64,000 nucleotides of DNA. It comes from Eulemur rufifrons (taxonomy: Eukaryota; Chordata; Mammalia; Primates; Lemuridae). Positions within the stretch are counted from its first letter, which is position 1. Each line of letters starts with the position of its first letter. Shown here piece after piece: positions 48,795 to 61,701 of this stretch. A program made the translations under genes and the position numbers. Location of the stretch: the NCBI RefSeq assembly GCF_041146395.1, contig NC_090989.1, positions 122,697,501 through 122,761,500 on the forward strand. The letters are read 5' to 3'. Below the pieces are notes generated by a model that saw only the letters and a program-made list of their open reading frames with translations, did not search any database and was not told the DNA's origin.

Positions 48795-49859
48795 TGTCTT
48801 TTCAATATTTACAAATTCTACCTTGAAAATTTTGTAAAAAAAAAAATAAATAAATTCATGGTTGGAGAGTGTGTAGAAGAGTAAATGAAACAATAATTAG
48901 TTGAAATAAATAGAATGTTGAACAATTTTTAACTAGGGTGACATGTACATGAGGATTCATTATTCTATTTATTTTGTATGTGTAAATTATTCCATTTACT
49001 TTGTATATGTTTGAAACTTTTTAAAATAAAAAGTCCAATAAATGAAGAAAAATGTCATATATCAATGGAAGATACTTATAGAGATGAAAATTCTGAGTGA
49101 CATTCTTCTGAATTAAGCTCCTTCTTTGCTCTGTTTGTATTGTGTGTCTTGGGCAGGTCACATGCTGGGCTTGATTTACTCAAAGGGAATAAATTCATTA
49201 TTTAGACTTACTGAGTGTTCGTTAGGTGCAAGATGCTAGGCACTATGGTGATTTTAGCTCATATGATCACCAAAGTCCTGTTCAGCATTTAAGTTCTATG
49301 ACCAATTTTATGTCATAATATGCAGGTCACCCTCTCTTTTGCTGCATATAATTCTCATGACTTTTTGCCTTTATATCTTGTGTTTATCATTCCTACTCAC
49401 AGAGATAAAATTCAATAGGCCAGGGCAGCAGTCATCTTTCAGCAGATTTGTTTTCTACTAAAGTCTTTTGGTCTACTGAGATTTCTGGAAGATAAATATA
49501 TTCAAGAAAATAGATAACAATGTGGAGAATTTTATAAGAGGACAGGACTCTATTTCAAGGGATTAAAATAGTTTAATATAAATAAGCAAATATAACTAAA
49601 TGAATTCAATAGATGATTCTAAGGACAGATTAAACTCAAATAAGTATTAATGAAACTGAAGATAATTCAGTAGAAAATATCCAGACAGAAGTATGGTGAT
49701 AATTAAAAAATGGAAAATTATTTTCCATTCTCTTATGTTGTCTGAAGTTACTTAAGAGACATATACGATAGAGTAAAAAGATTGAGCATACATTTAATCA
49801 AAGAATCAGAATAGGAAGAGAGAGGAAATTGGGCAAAAACAATATTTAAAAAGAGATTG
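48795..49859. other. Mostly unassigned; weak MIR at 49200-49310
   Basis: TTACTGAGTGTTCGTTAGGT and GATGCTAGGCACTATGG hint at an inverted MIR. No gene seen. Confidence 0.4.
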
Positions 49860-50640
49860 GCTGAGCATTTGCAAAAATGATCAAGCTAAGACATTAAGCT
49901 TTAGGCTAAAACAACTCTAAAATCCCCAACAGGATGCAAAAAATCATACTGAAAATGATGAAAATGCAAAATAAAGGGAAAAATCAAAAAAGAAGAAAAA
50001 AGGGACATCATTTTCAAAGACTCAGCAATGAGATTTATAGTTGACTGTTAAACATAAGCAATGGAAGCTATGGAATCAATGGAACGACATGTTTACAATG
50101 CTGAAAGAAAAAACTGCCAGCTTAGAATTTGAAACTCAGCAGAAATATCCTTCAAAAGAGAAAGTTAAATAAAGATATTTTAAGACAAACAAGAATGGAG
50201 AGCATTTGTCACTGCCAAATTTTCAGTAAAAGAAAATACTAGAAGAGTTTTTCAGGTAAATAAAAATGACCCCAAATGGAAGGAGGGGAATTCAGCAAGG
50301 AATGAAGAGCAACAGGCAGGGTAAAAAGGACATAAATATGAATAAATATTTACTATATTAACATAATTATGTCATAGGAATTAAAATATATAGAGAATTA
50401 CAATGCTGGACAACAAAAGCATAAAAGTTAAAGGTGGGGTAAAAGAAGTTGAAGTTTTTAAATTCTTGCATTATCTGAGAAGTGTTAAAAGTTCTGATTC
50501 ATGATAAATTCTAATAACCAAAGACACGTTAAAATGTTTAGAGTAATCACTAAAAGACTAATACATAAATGTATAAGAGTTAATATGGACAGATAAAATA
50601 ATATTTTAAAATACTAGATTAATCCAAATGAAGGCAAAAT
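49860..50640 (+). mobile_element. HAL1-like / old L1 ORF1-end fragment
   Basis: The order AACTGCCAGCTTAGAATTTG, GAAATATCCTTCAAAAGAGA, TTTTAAGACAAACAAGAATG, AATGAAGAGCAACAGGCAGG follows the end of an L1-type ORF1 and the downstream region of half-L1 elements. Coding is lost. Confidence 0.55.
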
Positions 50641-51290
50641 ATATATACTTTGTCTTGTTTCCTTTCAAATGGAAGTGGAATTCCAGCATCTATTGAACAT
50701 AGGTCTTTGGCTTATTTTGAGGGGAAAAAAAACAAAGAAGAGAAAAAATATTGAAAATTAAGTCACAAGTATTGATAATAAGTATTGCTAGTATATGTGT
50801 CTTATGTAACTATGATATTTAAATCCACAAAGTTACAGAAAAAAATTACCCAGGATAGAAACTTTGTGGTAGAGCTCAATAATATATGGAAATTATTTCT
50901 AAGAAAAGAAAAGTAATTTCAAAAACATAGCTAGTTTGGAGGAAGCCAATTTACTCTAAGAAGCTGAAACATTCAGGATAATTGAATGCAGAGGAGAAAA
51001 TGACAAAAATTACTTTTTAGTCTATGATGGGAAGTCTGAAGTTTTATTTCTTAAGGTGACGAAGGATCTAATTTACTCAAAGAATGTTTGTTCCTAATAC
51101 AGAGAAATAGTATTTTATAGAGGTGGTTTTATCCCCTGAAGCTTCACTGTGGCAATGTTCTGTAAAACCATACTAGAATTAATGATTTTTATACCTTTAG
51201 TAACTGAATCTCCCAAATGTAGAGTTCAAAGGGGGATGCTTTACTTGAATGCATTACAGTAAAATCTCTTAAAGAAGTTATGTGTTTGTT
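50641..51290. other. Unassigned AT-rich DNA
   Basis: Nothing recognisable. Confidence 0.45.

Positions 51291-51341
<51 letters not shown>
51291..51341. repeat. (TC)n(TG)n microsatellite
   Basis: About 9 TC and 16 TG dinucleotides in direct succession, then a short partly complementary ACACAC run. The Leu-Ser/Cys-Val frame across it is an artefact. Confidence 0.95.
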
Positions 51342-51344
<3 letters not shown>

Positions 51345-52159
51345 CACAGAGACACACACACATTGACATTAGTGGAAGTACCTGGCTTATCACAGATGTC
51401 CCACACACTAAAATTTCAAGATATTAGAAACTTCTCTGATGAAGGGCCATCAGTATCTTTTTAAGAAAACACATTAATTATTAATAATTAGTATGAAAAC
51501 TTTTAAAAGCTATTATAAACTTTCCAATATACTTAAACAACTACAAACCACATAATATATACTTTCACTGACAATTAAGGAATCATCATTATGAACATTG
51601 ATTATTATACAACCCTACAGTGTTCTCAGAGAGTACAAGACTGCTAAAGGTGCCAGACTACTCCTTTTTTAAAATCCTCCTATCAAATTTTTGTAGTTTT
51701 CCTGCTTCCTGCCTTGACTTCAGGCCACAGCTGCTGTTTTCACTGTTGCTGTTGTTTCTGCTTTGTCCCATCTTTTATAATCTGCCGTAAAGTTAGAAGC
51801 CAGTATCCAACACAACAATGCGTAGGAACTTCGGGGAGGCCTTAAGATCCCCTCCTGCAAGGTAGGTGAATGCTGGACATGGAAAGGGCATAGACTTTTA
51901 CCAAAATCACTTTTCTTCTTTTCCTCTTATGGGGGGTGGTATTTCACATAGCTGAGGTTTCCCTACAAGTGAACTATGTGGAAGTGACAACCATATGTTT
52001 GTTGATTTTTATTAATAATTCATATAATGTCAGAGCCTATTTCTGTCTGAACTTCAACCTTTGAACTCTCAGGAAATTAGTTCTATTCGGTTCCTGGATA
52101 CAAGGGGGTGAGATGGGGTGGGAGGTGAGGGAGAAACGAGGTCGCATTGACTAACGGCT
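51342..52159. other. Unassigned intergenic DNA
   Basis: No recognised gene or repeat. Confidence 0.45.
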
Positions 52160-52390
52160 GTTAGGGATCCTGCTAGGTAAAGTCATCACTGTGCTACTTC
52201 ATTAAGTTCTTACAATCCAGTCTAGGAGGCACATATTACCGACTTCCTTTTACAGTTAAGTGGGAAGAAAACTAACAGAAAAAAGTAAGGCTCAGAGAGG
52301 TAATGGAACTTGCCAAAAGTCACACCGCTAGAAATAGCAGAGCTGGGATTCAAACCCTGATTTGCCTCACTGCCTCCTTTCTTCCTTCCA
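52160..52390 (-). mobile_element. MIR SINE
   Basis: AAGGCTCAGAGAGGTAATGG, AACTTGCCAAAAGTCACACC, GCAGAGCTGGGATTCAAACC: inverted MIR. Confidence 0.8.
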
Positions 52391-52619
52391 CTATGTCAAG
52401 GCCTTGGAAAGTCTAAGGGATTCACTAGAAAGCACCAATGCTGAGGAATGCACGATGGTGGAAACATAGCTCCAACCTTCTGGGCAAGGTTGCTGTGGCT
52501 CTAAAAGTGCACAGAAGGAATAGATGGCATAATAATCTAAAACTTCTAGAGAAAAAGTGAACAATTCCAAGTAACAAATAGTATAGGAGAAGCAGGACGG
52601 TGGCCATGGAAGTCGGAAT

Positions 52620-52650
<31 letters not shown>

Positions 52651-53544
52651 AAATCAACTAGCCCTGAAAATTAAAAGTTATTAAAAAATCAGATAGTATA
52701 GGACAAAGAGCAAGAATAGATTTTATTATAAATGAATTTGAAATTTCTTCTTAGGTGGTATTTTAAAACTGCTCTAAAGGGAAATTATGGGTAACCACCA
52801 AGGATCAAAATTAACCTTTGTTAAGATGTAGAGTGAGGCAAAGACAGTGTACTCGAATCTCTAGAAACTCTTCCTAGTAACTGGAAATCCTACAAATTTG
52901 CATAAGTTGGCTTGGTGGAGGTGGGAAGACTTTACTGGTAAATCACAAATGTGACTCAGTTTACCTGATTTGAAGATTAAATAGTGTAAGGAAAAAGGCT
53001 ATGGCTATCCTTCTCTGGGAATGATTAGAAGATGGCTTTCCCCAGGTACAATTTGAGTTGCAAATGAATGTCCAGTGGACGAAGTGCATCTGACAATTTC
53101 CCCATGTAAAAATGGACAGTGGGGAGAAATTAAGGGTGGCAGGGTAGATTCAAGTATCACTTGTGCACAGACGGCAGCTGACCTCACAGCTGAGGATAGA
53201 GCCAGCCACTCAAAATCCAAACACACTAGAAGAAAAGTGAGGACATAGTTGGGGGGAGATTCCCAGAGTCCAACAGGAGTGGAAAAAACCATTATAAATA
53301 ATGAAAGTGATTAAGCAAACTAGTCCCTATGTGTTATACCCTATAATTTTGTGCTACCAGTTACTGCTCTGTCAAAAGTAAAATCTTATTGTATTTTGGT
53401 TATGTTTCCTCCACATAAAAAATAGCTCTTCCTTCCATTTTCAAAGTAGCATTTTTTTGTGTGAGTCTTGTTTTGTTCTGTTTTGGTTCAATGAGTTTTA
53501 TGAGTCTGTTATCATCTAATAAACTGATGTAGGGGAGACAACTC
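52391..53544. other. Unassigned intergenic DNA
   Basis: Minus-strand frames at 52391-52657 and 53005-53292 have no recognised domain. Confidence 0.4.
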
Positions 53545-55395
53545 AAATGCTGCTAAAGGTAAGTGAAGAAGATGCAAATAAATGGAAAGATATCCTATGT
53601 TTATAGATTAGAAGAATAATATTGTTAAATATGTCCATACTACTCAAAGCAATCTATAGATACAATGCAATACCTACCAAAATCCCAATGATGTTTCTCA
53701 CAGAAATAAAAGAAAACAATCCTAAGATTTATATGAAACCATAAAAGACCTCCCTCAAATAGCTAAAGCAGTCCTGAGCAAAAAGAACAAAACTAGGGGC
53801 ATCATCACATTAACTGATTTTAAAACCTGCTACAAAGCTATAGTAGTCAAAACAGCATGGTACTGACATAAAAACAGGCACATATTAATAGAACAATGCA
53901 ATAGAATACAGAGCCCAAAAATAAATCCACACATTTATGGTCAGTTGATTTTTGACAAAGGTGCCAAGAACACACAATAGGGAAAGGACAATTTCTTCAA
54001 TAAATGATGTTGGGAAAACTGGATATCCACATGCAGAAAGAATGAGTTTGGACCTTTGCTCACCTCCTATACAAAAATCAACTCAAAATGGATTAAAGAT
54101 TTAAACATAAGACCTGAAACTATAAAACTACTAGAAGAAAACATAGGGGAAAGTTTCCATGACACTGGTCTGGGCAATGATTTTTTTATATGAACCCAAA
54201 ATCACAGACAACAAAAGCAAAAATAGACAAATGGTATTACATCAAATGAAAAGCTTTTGCACAACAAAGAAAGCAAATGACAGAGTAAAGAGAGAACCTA
54301 TGGAATGGGAGTAAATATTTGCAAACTATAAATCTAATAATGGGTTAATATTCAAAATATACAAGGAATTCAAACAACTCAATAACCAGAAAACAAATAA
54401 ATTGATTTAAAAATGAGCAAAGAACTTGAATAGACATTTCTCGAAAGAAGACATACAAATAGCCAACAGGTATATGAAAAAATCTTCAATATCACTAATC
54501 ATCAGGAAAATGCAAATTAAAGCCATAGTGAGATATCATCTTGCACCTGTTAGACTGGCTATTACCTAAAAGACAAAAGATAAGAGTTGACAAGGATGTA
54601 GAGAAAAGGAAACCCATGCACACTGTTGATAGGGCTGTAAATTAGTACAACCATTGTGGAAAACAATATGGAGGTTCCTCAAATAGTTAAAACTAGAACT
54701 ACTATATAATCCAGCAATCCCACTACTGGGTATATATCCAAAGGAAATGAAATTAATATGTCAAAGAGATATCTGCATTGCCATGTTCCTTGCAGCATTA
54801 TTCACAATACTCAAGACATGGACTCAACCTAAGTGTTCATTAACAGATGAATGGATAAAGAAAATTTTATATATATATATATACACAATGGAATACTATT
54901 CAGCCTTTAAAGAGGGAAATGCTATCATTTGTAACAATGTGAATGAAACTGGTGGATACTATGCTAAGTGAAATTAGCCAGACAAATACCATATGATCTC
55001 ACTTAAATGCAGAGTCTAAAAGAGGAGAACTCAAAGAAGCAGAGAGGAGCATCCTGATAGTTACCAGGGACTGGAGGCAAGGGGGATTGGGGAGGTGTTG
55101 GTCAAAGGATACAAAATTCCAATTAGACAGGAGGAATAAGTTCCAGAGGCCTATTACACTACATGGTGACTACAGTTAATAACAATGTATTGTATACTTG
55201 AAAACTGCTAAAAGAGGAAATTTTGAATGTTCTAAACACAAAAATAATAAGTACATAAGGTAATGCATATATATATGTTAACTACCTTGATTTAGTCATC
55301 CACAATGTATACATATATCAAAACATCATGTTGTACACCATAAATATATATAATTTTTATTTATCAATTTAAAAAATAATTTTTTAAAAAAACAA
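53545..55395 (+). mobile_element. L1MA-type LINE-1, 5'-truncated
   Basis: The longest continuous L1 of the window (about 1.85 kb): the latter part of ORF2 from GATGCAAATAAATGGAAAGA through AAACTGGATATCCACATGCA, CATTTCTCGAAAGAAGACAT and ATTCAGCCTTTAAAGAGGG. The 3'UTR has AGGGACTGGAGGCAAGGGGG and CATATATCAAAACATCATGT. Many stops. ORF2p-type residues such as MFLAALFTILKTWTQPKCSL remain readable near 54783. Confidence 0.92.
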
Positions 55396-55734
55396 GTCTG
55401 GCATCTCCTGTCTTCTCCATGGAATGGTCTTACTCTGTTTCAAAATGGAATAGCTGGAAAGCAGTGAAGAGACACTATTTTTAGGACAACGGTAGTGATA
55501 TGCCAGTGATTTCTGTCACAGAAAGGCTGAGTCTTGTTGGATTGTCAATCGAAACAGCCTTCAGCCTTCAGCAGAGGAAATATATCTGGCAGGCTTGCAA
55601 ATTTGCTTCAGGGTTGCCCTACTAAGTTACTTAAGGAAGAGAATTTAGCTAAGTGAAATAGTGTGCTTTCTGGATCCCTGAGGAACAAAACACAATCAAT
55701 TCCAGTTTACTCCTCTTACTGTCTACAATTGCTA
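55396..55734. other. Unassigned intergenic DNA
   Basis: Nothing recognisable. Confidence 0.45.
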
Positions 55735-55830
55735 TGAAGTGAACGACTATTACCTCCATTTTCAGATAAGGAAACTAAAGTGTAAGAAGTCAAATAACTT
55801 GCACAAGATCTTGCTAGAATCTAAGCAATG
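55735..55830 (-). mobile_element. MIR SINE fragment
   Basis: ACTATTACCTCCATTTTCAG, ATAAGGAAACTAAAGTGTAA, AATAACTTGCACAAGATCTT. Confidence 0.65.
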
Positions 55831-57577
55831 GAAACTATATAACAATTTGTTCTCTGCCCTCTCCCCTTTTCCAGGTCTCCTCCCTCCTGAAACATCTGTC
55901 TCAGACCAGTGGAAAATGTCCACTTTGGTCTGTGGTCGTAGATGTGCTCTTCACAGTGCCTAATAGGCTACAAACATGGGCAGGGGTGACATCTAAGATT
56001 TCATAACCCAGGGATGAGTGTGTTCCTGGATAATCTAAGTTAATACATTGAAAGCATGTTTCTATGGAATACATATTACAATGGTGTTTGTTTTTATTCT
56101 GCACTTTAGTATAAATAGTATTCACCTGTGTGTGTGCTACACTGAAACAATTGCCACCTGGTCTAACACTGTTTCTTGAGAAAATATGCTTCAAATACCA
56201 AATATCAAGTTTTTAAATTAATCCCTGGAACACCACTTATCTATATAATAAATCGGGGCTATAACTCTTAAATAAACTCCCATCAGTTGTGTTAAGAATT
56301 AATAAAATTTTGTAACCATGAGTAAATCTTATCTAAAAGATAAATTCTCCTATGCTTTAAATTCTTTAAAGTTAAAATCAGCCATTTTTATCAATATGTT
56401 ACTTGCGAGGAAATTTTTTTTCTTGCAACTACAGATGTCAGTTGACTCTCTCTGTGGCTGATTTAAGTGAGAAAAGGCACATACTTTATCAAATTTATAC
56501 AGTAGTGAAGACTGCATTTCTCCTGCGAGGTAGCTGATTTATATATGGCTCCTCACCTGCTTCTTGGCATGTGGGCACTGAGTGTGGGTAAGAAAAAAGG
56601 ATAGTCACTAATGACAACCTGAAGTGGGCAGTGGTTACCAGATTTGGGATGGATGGTTTCACAAAAGAAATTAAGGTTATATTCAATTTCACAGCTGAAC
56701 ATGACGTGGAGGTGGGGGAAGGTGGGAGAACAGCCCTGAGTTTGAGAAATAAAGGCTTATTCCTCAGCAAGTGAGAAATAAATGGCTTCTTGCATCTCAG
56801 AGGCTGCTTCTACTCCAGAAAAATAGAATCGCTTAATTTGTTAAACAGATATCCTAAATGCACAGTATGATCCTTACAGGACCACAGATAAATATATTGG
56901 CTATCATATTCTTAACATAACCCATTGCAGCTCTTTTTAAAGCACGACCTTCTATATGTTCATACATTTGCTTAGCCCAAAGTGAAACAACCGGGGCAAC
57001 CCAATCTTTACAACACACACTTCACGAAGAATGGACATGCCACACTGAAAATATTCTTACCCCATTTCCCTGCCCACTGCATCTGTGTGTTGTCTTTGTT
57101 TCACCCTTGTACCCACCTAGGCACTAAACTCCTCACCAATTCATGCAAAAAATAAATAAAAATCAATCACAGCAAGCTTTTTCAGAGTTTGTAAATTTAC
57201 TGAAGATTTGGGACATTTGGGGGAGGTACTACATAGCATTCTACCATTTCTCTCATCTCTTTTCCTTCTCCTTTACTGTCTTCTTCAATCTCTTCCCCTT
57301 CCCTATTCGAACGAATTCAGTACACCCCTCTGTCAGGATAGGCTGAGTTGTACTGTGGTACCAAATAATCCCAAGACCAGTGTCTTAAGACAAACACAGA
57401 GGAATGAGCCCTTCATTGATGTGCTTTGAGGGTACCTATAAAGATATTCTAATCCTGAGCTTTACATTTATATCTTTTACACCATGGTAGTTATTCATAT
57501 GCTGAAAATCTTATAATATGCCAAGGTGGACCTTATGTTTCCCTAAAAGAGGAAATTAATTTAATTTTGGCCTAATG
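55831..57577. other. Unassigned intergenic DNA
   Basis: About 1.7 kb with small frames on both strands but no recognisable gene or repeat. Confidence 0.4.
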
Positions 57578-57752
57578 GTTTCTAAATTAGAATTTGCTTC
57601 AGAATCAAATGGGAACTTCAAAAAAGAAAACTGTATGAGCCCCACTCACAAATACTTTGATTTAGTGGATTGGATGTGGGGTCCAGAAATCTAAATTTTT
57701 AACAATCTCCCCCGATAATTCTGAAAATTATCTAGGTTTGAGAACTACCTCT
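57578..57752 (+). mobile_element. hAT-Charlie MITE
   Basis: ATGGTTTCTAAATTAGAATT, CATCAGAATCACCTGG-like start, GGGGTCCAGAAATCTAAATT, and the end TAGGTTTGAGAACTACCT. Confidence 0.65.
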
Positions 57753-57758
57753 CTAGTT

Positions 57759-57969
57759 CAAGGGTCGGCAAGCCAAATCCAGCCTGCTAGCTGTTTTTGT
57801 AAAAAAAAATTTTATTGGGATGCAGACATGCCATTTCTTTGTATATTAGGTAGGGCTGTTTTTGTGCTATAATAGCATAGTTGACTGATTGTGACAGAGA
57901 CCATATGGCCTGCAAAGACTAAAATATTTACTAACTCGTCCTTTATAGAAAAAATTTTGCTGACCTCTG
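57759..57969 (+). mobile_element. hAT-Charlie MITE with GGGTCGGC termini, near complete
   Basis: CAAGGGTCGGCAAGCCAAAT start and an inverted TTTGCTGACCTCTG end. Inside are TTTTATTGGGATGCAGACAT and AGAGACCATATGGCCTGCAA. It lies 6 bp after the previous MITE. Subfamily not assigned. Confidence 0.82.
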
Positions 57970-58652
57970 CTCTTATAGCTAATTTCTAGAGTCATTACTA
58001 TTTATGATGGGAACTAAGCAAAACAATGTAGATGATCACTAATGAAAACAACAACACCTAGACTGAATTCTTTACAGTCATCCTCACATGAGAAAGATGA
58101 TACTTTTTATACCCACAGCTAAATTAATCTTTTCTTGAGTTATAGTGACCCCTAATGGTAGAAATGTTAAATCACAGGTGCTTAATCAGATTAGTTTGCC
58201 CTATTGTTAATTAGTTCCTAAAATTAGAGTTATATTTACAGACTTTGTAGCACGGGACTTTAGAAGTCAGAATTCACTTGGTAGAACTGAGGAGGATTAA
58301 ATGACCTGGGAGAAGGTAGGAAATTTTAATGAGAACTAAAATGCCTTCCTTTTTCAGAGTTCCTTTCTCTTCAAAGACCATTATTCAAGTCAGCATTTCC
58401 AATTAGATAAGGTCATTTATTCCAAGGTGATAAATTTTCTTGGGGACATTATGATCATTTGTGGTGCCATGTCTATCTCTAAGTTGAGGCACAATACTAC
58501 GTGGTCAAAATCACACGTGCATTCACTATGGTGAACTGTGATGAAAGGAAAGACAGCTCAAACAGAAATCTGAATGCAAACATATGCCGAGATAGTTACC
58601 AGAGGGGATTGCACACATGTTGGCAATAATGAGATGGCAGAGGTGAAATCAT

Positions 58653-58826
58653 TGGTTTTCAACCTTGACTACTGATTAAAATCCTCTTGAGAGTTTTTTA
58701 AAATTAATGATGGCCAGACCCCAAACCCTGGAGATTCTCATCTAAGGGTGAAGCCAAGGCAGCAGTCTTTGTTTTTTTAGGTTCTCCAGGTGATTGTATT
58801 GTGCAGCCAAGGTTAAGAATCATTCT
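58653..58826 (+). mobile_element. hAT-Charlie MITE
   Basis: GGTTTTCAACCTTGACTACT start, GAGATTCTCATCTAAGGGTG, TTCTCCAGGTGATTGTATTG, GCAGCCAAGGTTAAGAATCA end. Confidence 0.75.
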
Positions 58827-58828
58827 AC

Positions 58829-58992
58829 AGCAATGTTGCTCAAATTTTAATGTATATTCAGATCACCTGGGGAAGCCTTTTAATATGCAAATTGTGATTC
58901 AGTAGGTCTGTGATGGAATGTGAGCATCTGATTCCCAACAAGCTTCAAGGTGGTGCTGATGCTGCTGTCTGTGGACCATGCCTTGAGAAACA
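58829..58992 (+). mobile_element. hAT-Charlie MITE
   Basis: GCAATGTTGCTCAAATTTTA start, GATCACCTGGGGAAGCC, GATTCAGTAGGTCTGTGATG, GCTGATGCTGCTGTCTGTGG, CCTTGAGAAACAAGG end. Almost adjacent to the preceding copy. Confidence 0.75.
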
Positions 58993-59028
58993 AGGAATTA
59001 GATCAACCAAAATGTTTATGTAATCTCA

Positions 59029-59180
59029 GTAGTTCTGAGATCTCAAAGTGTACAAATACTGCCTGGGAGCTAACTAAACCTGCAAATTTTCAAGCCCTAG
59101 TCTCAGAAATTAAAATGCAATAGATCTCAATTTTTAACAAGTATCCCAAATGATTCCAAGATTCAGAGTCTGAGGAACAC
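59029..59180 (+). mobile_element. hAT-Charlie MITE (diverged)
   Basis: TTCTGAGATCTCAAAGTGTA, ACTGCCTGGGAGCTAACTAA, TCTCAGAAATTAAAATGCAA, AGAGTCTGAGGAACAC. Confidence 0.6.
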
Positions 59181-59299
59181 ACGCAACCCTACCTGAATCA
59201 TATTTATTCTACAAATCACTTTTTTAAAAAGATGGCAACATTGTTTATTAATATCACAAGCTACCCAGACCAAATGCAGAGAAATTTTTTTCTTGTTCC

Positions 59300-59770
59300 A
59301 GGTGTGAGAACAAATCACCCCAAAATTTAATGGCTTAAACCAATAGCAATTTTATTTTATCTCATTATCCTTTGGGTCAGAAATTTGGGCAGAGGCTGGC
59401 AGGGTTATTCTGTTCCCTATAGTGTATACTGAAGTCACAAGTGTCTAGCTAATGAATGGGCTGGTCTAAAAAGTCCAAGGTGGCTTCATTCCACATGCCT
59501 TAGTAAGTGTGGCTGGGATGCTGAGCCCAGTTGAGACTCATCTGAAATGCCTACACAAGCACCTTTCCAGTCTGGCAGTCTTAGGATAGTATGTCTCTTT
59601 ACGTGGTGGCTCAAGGCTTCCAGAGTGTTTTAAGACACAGGAAATAGAAGCTGTCATTTTCTCAAGGCCTCGGTTGGGATCTGTCACAGTATCATTTCCG
59701 CCATAGTCTATTGGCAAAAGAGTCACAGAGCTCATTTAGATTCAAGACTAGGAGTCATAAATAGGCTGGT
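59300..59770 (-). repeat. LTR-like interspersed repeat, unclassified
   Basis: AAATCACCCCAAAATTTAAT, GGCTTAAACCAATAGCAATT, GGGTCAGAAATTTGGGCAGA, ATTTCCGCCATAGTCTATTG. This order is common in a mammalian LTR family that I cannot name with certainty; strand inferred from that resemblance. Confidence 0.5.
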
Positions 59771-61277
59771 TTCATGGGCATGCAACCCCATAAAGAGCCC
59801 CATCTTCAGTAGCACAGGGCTCCAAATTGAAAAGGGCCCCACACTTGGTTTAATGCTCTGCTGTTGCCATCTTGAAATTCTTTATAATTTTTGAACAAAG
59901 GACACTACACTTTTATTTAGCACTGAGACCCACAAATTATGTAGTTGTCCTAGTCATAAGCCTCACCTTACAAAGGGAGGAATGTTAAAAAAGTTTATGG
60001 CAATCTTTAATCAGCCACAAGCTACCTGCCGGAGATTTATTCCTTACTGTATCTCTGTGTTCAAAGTTACCTTTTCTAAATACAGAGTGAGGTATGTGGG
60101 TTAAATTCATTATAAAGAAAGAAAACAGATGATGAGGTTGAAAATTAGACTAAATTATGTCATGTTTTAGAATTAAGAAATATACTGAAAACCAACCACA
60201 TTATTATACTTGAGCACCCTAGATCTGATCATCTTTGGGCTCACTCACGTGGTTTGGTCACTTCAGCACTGACCAGTAGTTTTCCAAGGTCAGTATAGGT
60301 GCTAAATGTATATGTGGCGTCCTTGATGAGGAAGACAGCCAGTAATCAGTATTGTAGTACAGGGGGACATCTCAGGATCTCAGCAAACCTATATTTGTGT
60401 TTTGGGGCATCTGCAAAGCTACTTAAAGGTTACTAAGGAAGGCAGTAACAACTAGTCCATGTTGTTAATCTTTTTGTTGTTAGTTCATGTTAGTTCTCTT
60501 TTTGAGAACTGGGGCCACATTTGACATCTTTGGATCATGAGTCATTTGCACTGCATTATTTACTCAGTAGGAACTCAATAGCAACAAATGGTATAAGAAC
60601 AATAACAACAATTACCAAAAAACTAAGTTTGATATTAATAGAATGTAGATGCAGCTGATGGAGAACAAGATCAGATAAACAATAAGTACGTGCCTTGCAC
60701 ATAGTAGGCAATGATTGTTAAACTGAAACTATTGACATGATAAACTCTCAAAAGGTAGGATTACTCAGGGAAAGTTAGAGAAAACTGCAAGACTGTGAAA
60801 GAAGCGAGGGTTGGTAGAGAGCACTAAATGGAAATAAAAATTAGCTGGTGAGAGAAGACGATCAGCCTGACTAGGATGGAGGAACTGACACAGGTAGAGG
60901 AATGTCACAGAATAGAGATGTTGGGAAAGGAGAGATGCATGGCTTCAGTGCACTAAGTTCCAAACTGCAGAATCTGAATTTACTCCACAAGCTGTGGAAA
61001 ATTTGTGTAGTTTGTTTAGTACTTGTTGGAGGGAATGAGTGATGATTATTTTGTTATGCAAGCATAGTTTTGGAAGTTTTTAGCTGACGTCCATGACAAA
61101 GAAGGTACCAAGATGCATAATTTTTCAAAGGAGTTGGTAAAAAACCTAATGGATGATCCTTAAACCTCTGATCCACACTGAGAGTACAAAAATTGGAAGT
61201 TAGAGATCAGAAAGGATTTGAAAAGGTAGAAAGTTCTTAAGGTACCGTGATGGTGGAAATGTCTCCCTTTCTCTCAG
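59771..61277. other. Unassigned DNA upstream of the NPHP3 promoter
   Basis: A short L2-tail-like GCCTTGCACATAGTAGGCAA lies at about 60692-60711. Nothing else recognised. Confidence 0.4.
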
Positions 61278-61368
61278 GAGACTACCCGAAGAACTTAACA
61301 TGTATGCCCTGAATTTTGAAGAGCACAAAGCCCTGGTGTCTGTTGTCCTCCTGAAGAAAATTTAAAGG
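61278..61368 (+). other. Exon-like segment of unknown origin upstream of the NPHP3 promoter
   Basis: A pyrimidine-rich acceptor (CCCTTTCTCTCAG) precedes 91 nt that end in AGG|GTAAGA, a strong donor match. One frame is open from 61222 to a TAA at 61363-61365. Its last part reads with coding-like codons (residues RLPEELNMYALNFEEHKALV, then SVVLLKKI and the stop). I do not recognise the peptide. It could be an lncRNA exon, a retrocopy fragment or chance. Confidence 0.25.
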
Positions 61369-61701
61369 GTAAGAGAAAGGATATCTAGCCACTTTGATGG
61401 AGGGAGTGAAAGAGAGAGAGGTTGTTTTGGAGTTAGAATTATTCTGTATACCTGAGTTCTTTGGGGGAAAGGTTGTGTTTACTATTGTGTTAGATGTTGT
61501 GATGACTGAAAGATTTGACCTCTAGCACCTGGAAGTGCTGTCAGCAGACAGTTCTCACCTGTCAGTACCCACAGGGATGACTTTGGCTAAAGAGAACCAA
61601 TGAGTGGCCCGTGTGGGGTTATAAAGTTCCAGCACCCACCCAATTTAGTACAACTCTGCAGGGCCACCCCAGCTTCAAACTTCCTGTAGTTCAAAAGGTA
61701 G

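Noticed and set aside
51282..51464. A frame of repeated Leu-Ser and Cys-Val
   Set aside because: It is a direct translation of the (TC)n(TG)n microsatellite.
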